Assembly: GCF_937903345.1 (NCBI RefSeq)
Contig: NZ_CALCZQ010000061.1
Location: 71,899-135,898, forward strand
Source of the DNA: an uncultured Emticicia sp.
GTDB taxonomy: Bacteria; Bacteroidota; Bacteroidia; Cytophagales; Spirosomataceae
Length of the DNA: 64,000 nt
Direction: 5' to 3'
Position 1 is the first letter of the stretch; the number at the start of each line of letters is the position of its first letter. The notes under the pieces were generated by a model, which was given only the letters and a program-made list of their open reading frames with translations, did no database searches and was not told where the DNA came from. This document shows positions 35,571 through 43,872 of the stretch, in pieces. A program made the translations under genes and the position numbers.

Positions 35571-35711
35571 ACATGAAACAAAATGCCAACTATCATAAGT
35601 TACATCATTTCAATTTGTCGATCAATATTGTCTCATAACATACTTGCAAAAATATTAAATAACATGGGACGCCTAAAAAAGTTGTACCATGTTATCCTTC
35701 ATAAATTAAAT

Positions 35712-36845
35712 TCAATTATCGCCTTCTTTTCTAACATCAAAAATTCGATGTAACCAAGATTTTTTCTCGGCAATATCTACATCTTTTTCTTCTTTTGTTA
35801 GCTGATAACCAAGTAATTGTACTAAATCTGGTTGCCCAGCGTCAATCCAACAAGTAAGCCAAAAATCTCCCACCATTTTTATTGAAGCTCTCATTTGTCG
35901 CTCCACTTGATTTTTAAGCATCGAATGATATCGTTCCGAAAAATCATGTGAATAAATTTTTGTGATTATACCATTTCGCTCGTCAAAACCAAACTTTTTA
36001 TCTTCGGAAAACTGATTTGTTAGTTCTCTTTCAAAAACCAAAACCGAATCCAAAGCAGCATTTGCTCCCAATACTGCTTGCCAAGCACGCTTCTGCGGTG
36101 TTTTAACATATTCTGCTTGACCGACAAAAAAATCATAATTATCTGAAAATAATTCAGGTAAACGACTCTCCCAAAAACCATGAATACCAACTTGATTGGT
36201 TAGTTGTCCATTATAATTTCGGGTCGTATGAAGTGGCACATTGGCATCAGCAATATAATGACCAATATCAGCTGAAAGCATCAAAATCCTCCGAACGTCA
36301 CGTTTACGGAAGGCTTCCGTCAGCTGAAACTTCATAAAATTGATGTGCCAAGGCACAATACCATGTCGGTTTAATGTATCTTCTGAAATTTTCTCCGTTA
36401 CTTCTTTCCAAGAATAAGTCGGAAGTTTTTTTCGCAGCGAATCAGCATAATTATCTAAATCAATAAAATGCCGAGGAGCCTCTTCTTTTACTGCATAACG
36501 CCTCTGATCAGGATTTACTGCATTTTCGGTGATGTAATCAATGTGCGATTTATAGAATTTAAACATTTCAGGTGGAAGCGTATAAACCGCCAAACGATTT
36601 ATCCGCTGATGCCCAAAAAAGCCCCAGAGTGGATGCTCCCAGAGTGGACGCTCCCAGAGTGGATGCTCCCAGAGTGGATGCTCCCAGAGTGGATGCTCCC
36701 AGAGTGGACGCTCCCAGAGTGGACGTAAATTTTCGAACTTCATTTTCCATGAAGAAATCAAAATAACACCTAAAAAAAGAATACTATTCCTTATAAATTT
36801 TGATAAAAAAACTTTTTTTACAATTCTTTTTGTCATTTGTGCCAC
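35712..36845 (-). CDS. Zinc-dependent phospholipase C family protein with PLWEH repeats
   Basis: 377 residues. A membrane or signal segment (about 15-32) is followed by seven five-residue repeats PLWE(H/R), residues about 40-75, encoded by a 15-bp tandem repeat. The zinc hydrolase domain then begins WGFFGHQRINRLAVYTLPPE. Zinc-ligand regions are visible: GHQR, EAPRHFIDLDNY, SADIGHYIADANVPLH and HGFWESRLPELF. The family hydrolyses phosphodiesters of phospholipids. In the classical enzyme the mature N-terminal Trp binds zinc, so repeats ending in LW just before WGFF are notable. All ligands look intact. Met4 is an alternative start. Confidence 0.8.
   Translation of the reverse strand: MAQMTKRIVKKVFLSKFIRNSILFLGVILISSWKMKFENLRPLWERPLWEHPLWEHPLWEHPLWERPLWEHPLWGFFGHQRINRLAVYTLPPEMFKFYKSHIDYITENAVNPDQRRYAVKEEAPRHFIDLDNYADSLRKKLPTYSWKEVTEKISEDTLNRHGIVPWHINFMKFQLTEAFRKRDVRRILMLSADIGHYIADANVPLHTTRNYNGQLTNQVGIHGFWESRLPELFSDNYDFFVGQAEYVKTPQKRAWQAVLGANAALDSVLVFERELTNQFSEDKKFGFDERNGIITKIYSHDFSERYHSMLKNQVERQMRASIKMVGDFWLTCWIDAGQPDLVQLLGYQLTKEEKDVDIAEKKSWLHRIFDVRKEGDN
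36623..36727. repeat. 15-bp tandem repeat array, 7 copies, within the phospholipase gene
   Basis: The unit CCCAGAGTGGAYGCT starts at 36623, 36638, 36653, 36668, 36683, 36698 and 36713; the last copy diverges in its final two or three bases. Copies differ only by T/C at one site, which switches His to Arg in the protein. CTC-CCA-GAG in each junction can form a short hairpin. Fifteen is a multiple of three, so copy-number change keeps the frame. Confidence 0.95.
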
Positions 36846-37200
36846 TATTTTTTTTCAAAATAAAATATTCTATTTATAACTTTCTAAAAATCTGTCTTTT
36901 TAAACTTCAAAATCAAAATTTTTTATTTTTTTTCAAGCAACAAGTAAATTTTTGATACACTTTTTTAGAAAAAATACATTTTTCTTTTAAAAACCCCTTT
37001 ATGTAAAACCTAAATTTAAATATTTTGAAAATTGAAATATAAATACTCATTTTGTTAAAAAGTAAAAAAACCAAATATTATTTGGAAATATAATGCAAAA
37101 ACAAAAAACAACAAAATATTTTCTTGAAATAATGCAACAATATTAAATAAAATGTCTTATATTTGTAACTCAATACAGAATATTATTCGGAATTAAGAAA
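36846..37200. other. Very AT-rich intergenic region
   Basis: About 355 bp between two divergent genes, full of A and T runs. The only recognisable element is TATATTTG at 37158-37165, a -7-like box 35 nt before the Dabb gene. No gene seen. Confidence 0.5.
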
Positions 37201-37629
37201 ATGAATAAGACACAAAAAAAACAAGTTATTGCCCAATCGTTATTAAAATATTTGATGCCAGTAATGGCTTTGGGGATTTTTGCTTTTTTAATGGTAGCCT
37301 ACGGTTCGGCATACACGCCTCCGAAAGCACAAAAACAACGCATTGTTTGTTTTAAATTCAAAGAAGGAACTTCAGCTGATGCAATCAAGCAACACATGGC
37401 TGACTTTCAAGATTTGAAACGTCAGATGCCAGAAATAGCTGCCTATTCAGCTGGTGAAACCTTCGGAGAAGAAAATTCAACAGCTGAGTACGATGTTATG
37501 CACTACCTTACTTTCAGAACTGAAGCTGAGGTTGAAAAATTTCGTGAAAGTACTCAATATAAGGCATTTGAAAAATCCAACGAAACAAAATGGGATAAAG
37601 TTTTGGTTATTAATTCAGAGATTAAATAA
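37201..37629 (+). CDS. Dabb (stress-responsive A/B barrel) domain protein, membrane anchored
   Basis: 142 residues. A transmembrane or signal helix (about 18-36) is followed by a Dabb domain with RIVCFKFKEGTSADAIKQHM, SAGETFGEE, YDVMHYLTFRTEAEVEKF and YKAFEKSNETKWDKVLV. Dabb domains form dimeric ferredoxin-like barrels of varied function. The leader suggests the periplasm or membrane face. Confidence 0.8.
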   Translation: MNKTQKKQVIAQSLLKYLMPVMALGIFAFLMVAYGSAYTPPKAQKQRIVCFKFKEGTSADAIKQHMADFQDLKRQMPEIAAYSAGETFGEENSTAEYDVMHYLTFRTEAEVEKFRESTQYKAFEKSNETKWDKVLVINSEIK

Positions 37630-37736
37630 ACCAATTTTTAAAAGATAAGCTTAAGTAAGGTATCGATCGGAGCGATTCCTTCTTTTTTATAATTAAAAGT
37701 TTTTTAGTTTAAGTTTTTTCTTTAAAATTATTTCAT

Positions 37737-37744
37737 TAATTTTG
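37737..37744 (+). promoter_or_regulatory. Putative -7 box (TAATTTTG) for rpsT
   Basis: Matches TAnnTTTG about 44 nt upstream of the rpsT start; no clear TTG at the -33 position. Confidence 0.45.
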
Positions 37745-37787
37745 CAATCTAGATTTAGAGTAAGACAATTATTATATTTAAAATACA

Positions 37788-38045
37788 ATGGCAAATCATA
37801 AGTCGGCATTAAAGCGTATCAGAGCAAACGAAACTAAGCGTTTAAGAAATCGTTACCAACACAAAACCACTCGTACTTTAGTTAGAAAATTACGTGGTTT
37901 AAACGATAAAACAGCAGCTTCGGAATTATTTAAATCAGCAGCTTCGGCTTTAGATAAATTAGCACGCAAGAACGTTATTCATAAAAACAAAGCAGCAAAC
38001 TTGAAATCGGGTTTGGCTAAGCACATCGCAGGATTAGCAGCTTAA
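37788..38045 (+). CDS. rpsT: 30S ribosomal protein S20
   Basis: 85 residues, basic and helical, full length: MANHKSALKRIRANETKRLR at the start and ARKNVIHKNKAANLKSGLAK near the end. A primary 16S rRNA-binding protein. Monocistronic with its own terminator. Confidence 0.96.
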   Translation: MANHKSALKRIRANETKRLRNRYQHKTTRTLVRKLRGLNDKTAASELFKSAASALDKLARKNVIHKNKAANLKSGLAKHIAGLAA

Positions 38046-38085
38046 TTTTCGATACGTTGCCCAACTTTCGGGAATTCAATATTTT

Positions 38086-38120
38086 TGCTCATGGAAACAA
38101 TTTCTCCGTGAGCATTTTTT
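38086..38120 (+). terminator. rpsT terminator
   Basis: TGCTCATGGA (38086-38095) pairs with TCCGTGAGCA (38105-38114, one G-T), followed by TTTTTT. Confidence 0.8.
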
Positions 38121-38258
38121 GTTTAAATTTAGGCACAATGAGGCAAAGGTACATAGATATAAAGATATTAAGAATATCCTTACAACCAAGCACCTTACAG
38201 TTATCAAAAAAAACTTTGTGCCTTTGAAACGTTGTAGCTTTGTACCTAAAAAATAACG

Positions 38259-38942
38259 ATGATTAGCAATATTTTATCGTGGGCGGAAGAAGACCGACCA
38301 AGAGAAAAACTTTTGTTGAAGGGCAAGGCTGTCCTTTCCGATGCTGAATTGATTGCTATTTTGATAGGTTCAGGCACAAGAGAGTTATCGGCCGTTGATT
38401 TATCAAAGCTGATTTTGCAAAGCGTTAATAATAATCTAAACGAATTAGCAAAGCTGAGCATCAACGACTTAATGAAATTTAAAGGCATTGGCGATGCAAA
38501 AGCTATCTCGATTGCTGCCGCTTTAGAACTTGGCAGAAGAAGAAAAGAAAGTGAGTCGCTAAAAAAACAAAAAATTACTTCATCAGCAGATGTCTATGAG
38601 GCAATTCGCCCTTATTTGATGGATTTGCAACACGAGCAATTTTGGATAATATTACTCAATCGAGCCAATGAAGTTATTCGTCCTCAACAAATAAGTATCG
38701 GTGGAGTTTCGGGTACGGTAGCCGACCCAAAGATTATTTTCAAAGCTGCTATTGAGCACCTAGCTTCAGCAATTATTTTGGTTCATAATCACCCATCTGG
38801 AAATCTTACACCGAGCCAAGCAGATAAAGAATTGACAAAAAAAGTAAAAGGAGGAGGCCAAACACTTGATATTCCAGTGCTTGATCATCTAATTTTTAGC
38901 AATAATGGCTATTTTAGCTTCGCTGACGAAGGTATATTTTGA
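38259..38942 (+). CDS. radC: RadC-family JAMM protein
   Basis: 227 residues, full length. A helix-hairpin-helix-like N-terminal part (FKGIGDAKAISI, about 74-85) precedes the JAMM zinc site HNHPSGNLTPSQAD with His176, His178 and Asp189. Named for DNA repair, but the biochemical role is unsettled. Single gene. Confidence 0.93.
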   Translation: MISNILSWAEEDRPREKLLLKGKAVLSDAELIAILIGSGTRELSAVDLSKLILQSVNNNLNELAKLSINDLMKFKGIGDAKAISIAAALELGRRRKESESLKKQKITSSADVYEAIRPYLMDLQHEQFWIILLNRANEVIRPQQISIGGVSGTVADPKIIFKAAIEHLASAIILVHNHPSGNLTPSQADKELTKKVKGGGQTLDIPVLDHLIFSNNGYFSFADEGIF

Positions 38943-39039
38943 ATAATTAAAAATGAATAATTGATTATACTTTAACTATTCACTCAAAAGACTACACTCT
39001 TCATAAAAAATATATTTTATTTATAAAAACTAAAAAATA

Positions 39040-39047
39040 TAATTTTG
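39040..39047 (+). promoter_or_regulatory. Putative -7 box (TAATTTTG) of the ABC-F gene
   Basis: Fits TAnnTTTG 48 nt before the preferred start codon at 39095; no clear -33 element. Confidence 0.4.
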
Positions 39048-39094
39048 AATTATAATTGAACGTAGTAGTAATTCTAAATTCTATATTAATTAAA

Positions 39095-40714
39095 ATGCTT
39101 ACAGTTTCTAATATTTCGCTAAGTTTTGGCAAAAGAACTCTTTTTGAAGAGGTAAATCTCAAATTCACTCCTGGTAACGTTTATGGTCTGATTGGAGCAA
39201 ACGGTGCCGGAAAATCGACGTTTGTAAAAATACTTTCGGGCGATCTCGACCCCACTTCTGGTAATGTGAGCATGGACCCAGGCGAAAGAATGTCAGTTTT
39301 GAAACAAAATCAAAATGCGTTTGATGATGAAACCGTTTTAAATACCGTTGTGCGTGGAAACGAGCGTTTATCACAAATCATTGTAGAAAAAGATGCCATT
39401 TATGCCAAAGAAGATTTTTCGGAAGAAGACGGCAATCGTGCAGCAGAATTAGAGGCAGAATTCGCTGATATGAATGGCTGGGATGCCGAATCTGATGCAG
39501 CAACATTACTTTCAGGCTTGGGTATAAAAGAAGACTCGCACTATACTTTGATGGCCGATATGAATCCATCAGAAAAAGTAAAGGTTTTGTTGGCACAAGC
39601 ATTGTTTGGAAATCCAGATATTTTGTTGCTTGATGAGCCTACAAACAACTTAGATATTGAATCTATTTTATGGCTCGAAAATTTTTTGATGAATTTCAAA
39701 AATACTGTAATTGTTGTATCTCACGACCGTCACTTCCTTGATAACGTTTGCACATACATTGCTGACCTTGACTATAAGAAAATCTCACTTTACGGTGGCA
39801 ATTATTCTTTTTGGTATGAATCAAGCCAGTTAGCTGCTCGTCAGAAATCTGACCAAAACAAAAAAGCTGAAGAGAAAAAGAAAGAATTAGAGGAATTTAT
39901 TCGTCGATTCTCTGCTAACGTGGCAAAATCGAAACAAGCAACGGCCCGTCAGAAAATGATTGAAAAATTGAATATTGAACAAATTCAACCTTCATCGCGA
40001 AAATATCCATATATCGGATTTAAACCTGAGCGTGAAGTAGGTGACCAAATTTTATTAGTTGAAAACCTAAGCTATAAACTCGAAGACGGCACTTATTTGT
40101 TTAAAGACGTTAGTTTTCAAATTGGCCGTGGAGAAAAAGTTGCTTTTTTGAGTAAAGATGGGTTGGCTGTTTCGGCTTTATTTGATATTCTTGCGGGTGA
40201 AAAACAGGCTTCAAACGGAACTTTCAAATGGGGCATTACGATTACAAATACTTATCTGCCTAACGACAATGGTAAATATTTCTCAGATGGAAGTCTTGAC
40301 CTAGTTGATTGGCTAAGACAATATTCAATTGAAAAAGATGAGACATTTGTACGTGGATTTTTAGGTAGAATGTTATTCTCTGGCGAAGAAGCTCTGAAAA
40401 AATGCACAGTACTTTCTGGAGGAGAAAAACAACGTTGTATGTTTTCGAGAATGATGCTTTCTGGAGCAAACGTCTTAATTTTCGATGAACCTACTAATCA
40501 CCTCGATTTAGAGTCGATTCAGGCACTGAATAAAGGAATGGAAGATTTTCCTAGCAATATATTGTTTACTTGTCATGACCACCAATTGACTCAAACGGTA
40601 GCAACTCGTGTAATCGAACTTGCACCAAAAGGTTACTTGGATAAATTAATTGATTTTGATGACTACTTGACCGACGAAAAAATCAAAGCTCAACGTGATG
40701 CTTTGTATAAGTAG
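39095..40714 (+). CDS. ABC-F family ATPase, YbiT-like
   Basis: 539 residues from the ATG at 39095 (MLTVSNISLSFGKRTLFEEV); a 13-codon upstream extension lacks family similarity. Two ABC domains without membrane segments. Domain 1 has Walker A GANGAGKST, a degenerate signature MNPSEKVKVLLAQAL and Walker B ILLLDEPTNNLD. The linker (about 235-300) follows. Domain 2 lacks a proper Walker A (AFLSKDGLAVSALF instead of GxxGxGKS) but keeps LSGGEKQR and IFDEPTNHLD. ABC-F proteins act on the ribosome; the YbiT-like group is inferred from the overall pattern. Confidence 0.88.
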   Translation: MLTVSNISLSFGKRTLFEEVNLKFTPGNVYGLIGANGAGKSTFVKILSGDLDPTSGNVSMDPGERMSVLKQNQNAFDDETVLNTVVRGNERLSQIIVEKDAIYAKEDFSEEDGNRAAELEAEFADMNGWDAESDAATLLSGLGIKEDSHYTLMADMNPSEKVKVLLAQALFGNPDILLLDEPTNNLDIESILWLENFLMNFKNTVIVVSHDRHFLDNVCTYIADLDYKKISLYGGNYSFWYESSQLAARQKSDQNKKAEEKKKELEEFIRRFSANVAKSKQATARQKMIEKLNIEQIQPSSRKYPYIGFKPEREVGDQILLVENLSYKLEDGTYLFKDVSFQIGRGEKVAFLSKDGLAVSALFDILAGEKQASNGTFKWGITITNTYLPNDNGKYFSDGSLDLVDWLRQYSIEKDETFVRGFLGRMLFSGEEALKKCTVLSGGEKQRCMFSRMMLSGANVLIFDEPTNHLDLESIQALNKGMEDFPSNILFTCHDHQLTQTVATRVIELAPKGYLDKLIDFDDYLTDEKIKAQRDALYK

Positions 40715-40745
40715 TAAGTTAATTAATAATATTTAAGAATACAAA

Positions 40746-40778
40746 CGTGGCATATCTTCGAGATATGCCACGTTTATT
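40746..40778 (+). terminator. Terminator after the ABC-F gene
   Basis: A perfect 12-bp stem with a 3-nt loop (CGTGGCATATCT, TCG, AGATATGCCACG at 40746-40772), then TTTATTTT. Confidence 0.85.
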
Positions 40779-40794
40779 TTATAAACAAAGAATT

Positions 40795-41079
40795 ATGCAA
40801 GACTTCACCGAAATATCTCAAAACGACCTAGAAAGCATTCTTTCTGATCCAAAAAGTATATTACTTGATGTAAGAGAAACCACAGAATTTGAGGATTTTA
40901 ATATTGGCGGCATTAATATACCTCCACATGAAGTCTTGGAGCGATTTGAAGAACTTAAAAACTACCAAACAATTGTGGTAGTTTGCTCCAATGGTACACG
41001 AAGCAGCATCGTAGCCCGCCTCTTAAAAAAGAAAATGCCAGATAAAACTATTTTGCACCTAGTAGAAGGAGTATTTTAA
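40795..41079 (+). CDS. Rhodanese-like domain protein
   Basis: 94 residues from the ATG at 40795 (MQDFTEISQNDLESIL); the frame also opens upstream but inside the terminator hairpin. A single rhodanese domain: ILLDVRETTEFEDFNIGGIN and the active-site loop VVCSNGTRSS with the catalytic Cys (about residue 66). Likely sulfur transfer or persulfide carriage in the cytosol. Confidence 0.88.
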   Translation: MQDFTEISQNDLESILSDPKSILLDVRETTEFEDFNIGGINIPPHEVLERFEELKNYQTIVVVCSNGTRSSIVARLLKKKMPDKTILHLVEGVF

Positions 41080-41151
41080 TGATTATTGTGATGATGAATG
41101 TTTAAACTAAATAATAGTGAAGCATTAAACATTCATCTTTTAACATTAAAC

Positions 41152-41271
41152 TCAGAACCCTTTATAATCTCTGTCATTTTTTACTAACCATTTGCCAACT
41201 GCAAAAGCTGAAAGCATCAAAACAACAAAAAATGCAATTGGAAGCCAAGTAGGATATTGATAACCGAACAT
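41152..41271 (-). CDS. Putative 39-residue single-pass membrane protein
   Basis: MFGYQYPTWLPIAFFVVLML starts the frame, with one transmembrane helix followed by GKWLVKNDRDYKGF. The aromatic start, positive-inside tail and clean start and stop look like a real microprotein, but there is no family recognition and no proven promoter. Confidence 0.4.
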   Translation of the reverse strand: MFGYQYPTWLPIAFFVVLMLSAFAVGKWLVKNDRDYKGF

Positions 41272-41368
41272 AATCGTATGAAGTTTAAATTATTAACCCT
41301 GCAAAAATACAACAAAATGAAAAAGATTATAGCTTTTTTCTAAAAAAAATTATAGAAAAGACAATGAA

Positions 41369-43027
41369 TTATTTTTCTACTTTCAAAATTGAATAATAGC
41401 GAGAAATATCTTTAAATAATTTCAAAGCCTCCTGAACTTCTTTATCACGATCAAATGCAACAAATTTCATAGCTTTCTGGTAGTAATAGCGGCTCAAAAT
41501 CTCTGCTTCTAACTGTTCTTTAATATCTTCCTTATTTTTTACTAAATCTTGCTGTTTGCCTTGATTAATTTTATCACGTAAGGATTTTATATGCTCTTGA
41601 ACCAAATCTAGGGAGTTTTCTTTTTTTGCAGATGCTTCTAGATTATCGAGATTACGTTCCATTGGGGTAATATAAGTAAAATCTTTATTTTTAAGCCAAA
41701 TGATAAATTCTTGATATTCAGTTTCGGTCAACGAGAATTTCTCTTTTGGTTTTTGATTTATGTGCTCAAAATAATACTTAGTTGCGTAATCAAAGATATA
41801 GTTTTTCTGAAGCAAATTAACCGTCACTGCTGATAGAGTAGCTACATTAGTTTTAATGTCGGGGTCAACACCTCCACCATCATAAACTGTGCGGCCGTTT
41901 TTGGTCTTAAAAGCAGTTTTTAAGGAGTCTGCCACACGTCCTACGCTTCCATCAGGACTACGGTGGCTATAGTCTAAAGCCTGAATACAACGACCGCTAG
42001 GAATGTAATATTTGGCTGTTGTAATTTTCATTTTTGTTCCATAACTCAGGTCACGGGTTGTTTGAACCAAACCCTTTCCGAATGAACGTTGACCAATAAT
42101 TACGGCACGATCATAATCTTGGAGCGTTCCACTCACTATTTCAGAAGCCGAAGCACTCTGACTATTTATCAAAACCACAATCGGAATTTCAGTATCAAGC
42201 GGAGCTTCCATTGTCATATATTTATGATTCCATTCTGCTACTTTTCCACGAGTTTCTACAATTAGTTGGTCTTTCGACAAAAATGCGTTACAGATTTCTA
42301 CCGACATATTCAACAAACCACCAGGGTTTCCACGCAAATCTAAAATCACTTTTTTCATACCTTTTCCTTTCAATTCAGCAAAAGCACCTTTTACTTCTTT
42401 GGCAGCGGTAGCAGTAAAATCATTTAATTGAATATACCCAACTTCGTCGTTAATCATGCCCGAATTTGGCACATTTGGTGTTTTCACAATATCACGACCA
42501 ACAACTAAATCAATTGGCGAATTTTGACCAAAACGCTTCACAGAAATTTTTACTGTCGTGCCTGTTTGCCCTTTCATTAATCGTCCAATATCAACTCCTT
42601 TACGAGCAATAACATCCACACCATCAATTTTTAAAATTTCGTCACCAATTTTCATCCCTGCTTTATCAGCTGGTGAATCTTCGTAAACCATTACAACTAC
42701 ATGCGTGTTATCTCGGTGCGAAACAGTGGCACCGATACCATTATATTTCCCAGTTGTCATGGTCATATAATCTTCGATATCATCCTCTGGGAAGAAGTTG
42801 GTATAGGGATCGAGCTGTTTGAGCATTGATTCGATACTCAAACGCATTGCTTTATTTGGATTGATTTCGTCAACGTAATAAGCATTGAGTTCCTTGAACA
42901 TCGTTGCGAAAATATCTAAGTTTTTGGCTATCTCAAAATAGCGGTCGTCGTACTTAAAGGCAGCAAACGGAATCGTAACAACGGCGAAGGCAATTAAAGT
43001 AAATTTGCTTAGGTTTTTCATTTTCAA
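41369..43027 (-). CDS. S41 family C-terminal processing protease
   Basis: 552 residues. Signal or anchor (about 8-24), PDZ domain (about 85-175: GIGATVSHRDNTHVVVMVYE, then DGVDV), and the S41 catalytic core with the Ser/Lys pair in INSQSASASEIVSG (Ser about 293) and RSFGKGLVQT (Lys about 318). A C-terminal helical domain follows (about 420-552). Acts in the periplasm on C-terminal tails of envelope proteins. Single gene. Confidence 0.93.
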   Translation of the reverse strand: MKMKNLSKFTLIAFAVVTIPFAAFKYDDRYFEIAKNLDIFATMFKELNAYYVDEINPNKAMRLSIESMLKQLDPYTNFFPEDDIEDYMTMTTGKYNGIGATVSHRDNTHVVVMVYEDSPADKAGMKIGDEILKIDGVDVIARKGVDIGRLMKGQTGTTVKISVKRFGQNSPIDLVVGRDIVKTPNVPNSGMINDEVGYIQLNDFTATAAKEVKGAFAELKGKGMKKVILDLRGNPGGLLNMSVEICNAFLSKDQLIVETRGKVAEWNHKYMTMEAPLDTEIPIVVLINSQSASASEIVSGTLQDYDRAVIIGQRSFGKGLVQTTRDLSYGTKMKITTAKYYIPSGRCIQALDYSHRSPDGSVGRVADSLKTAFKTKNGRTVYDGGGVDPDIKTNVATLSAVTVNLLQKNYIFDYATKYYFEHINQKPKEKFSLTETEYQEFIIWLKNKDFTYITPMERNLDNLEASAKKENSLDLVQEHIKSLRDKINQGKQQDLVKNKEDIKEQLEAEILSRYYYQKAMKFVAFDRDKEVQEALKLFKDISRYYSILKVEK

Positions 43028-43351
43028 AAGTTTTATTCCACAATCGCTTCGTCGAACCGATATTGTAAAATATTAAAATATAAAGAACGATATAGAAACT
43101 TGTTTTTCAGTAAAACGCAAAAACTTGACCAAAAATGTCATGGTGGTGATTTTTTTTCTATAAGTTTTTGCAAATAAACACATTTTTCGCACTTGTAAAA
43201 ACTGTCTCTTTACATTACAAAAGTTATCGAAATCAATATCAATAAAATCTTCTCAGAGCAAATCTAGCACACTGAACTCATTGATCACCTCATTTGTCGT
43301 ATTGCTATGCTCTACTATCAATACATTTTTACAATTCAGTTATTTCAATAT
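43028..43351. other. Non-coding or remnant stretch next to the broken gene
   Basis: About 320 bp upstream of the protease gene. On the minus strand a frame continuing NVLIVEHSNTTNEVINEFSV is open apart from single stops, which may be debris of the adjacent broken gene or chance in AT-rich DNA. No promoter or hairpin I would stand by. Confidence 0.3.
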
Positions 43352-43696
43352 TTAGATAAAAACTTTCATCGAATCGACTATTCTTTTTTTGTAAATCTCG
43401 TTCATTAAACCCCTCGAATAAGCTAAAGGTTTGGAAGTATTTTTGGTTCCCATAAAATTGGCAAAATAATCCTCTGTGATTCCTTTATTAGCTAATTAGA
43501 TTTCCAAAACTTCGGCTATTACTTGGCCTAAAACAATTAATGGCGGATTGGCAGATTTTTCAACTTTTTCTAGATTCAGAATCCCATAAACCATTAACTT
43601 ACAAGAAGTTAAATGAAAAAATAGCAAAACAAGTTTTTCCAATTTTTTCATTCTTTGCTTATTATTATTGATGCCTATAGCAGATTTTATTTTCAA
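43352..43696 (-). pseudogene. Unrecognised gene interrupted by an in-frame stop
   Basis: One frame reads from MKIKSAIGINN (or the Met at 43651, MKKLEKLVLLFF) through PPLIVLGQVIAEVLEI, then TAA at 43496-43498, then on without shift as LANKGITEDYFANFMGTKNT to another TAA at 43352-43354. The long open stretch with protein-like composition on both sides of the stop suggests a small gene hit by a nonsense mutation. No family recognised. Confidence 0.35.
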
Positions 43697-43872
43697 TCTA
43701 AATCTATCCCGAAAATGAAAAATATATGAGGAACGGCTAAGATTTTAAATTTTAAAATTCCGATAAAAATATGTATCTTTACATTAAAATAATACTAAAA
43801 ACTGCGAATATCAAAGTTAAGATATTCAACTCAGATAAAATCTGATAGTTAAATTTTTATAAAAAATAAATT

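Noticed and set aside
36468..36766. Open frames on both strands across the repeat array in the phospholipase gene
   Set aside because: A 15-bp repeat without stops is open in several frames at once. Only the minus-strand frame joins a recognisable protein.
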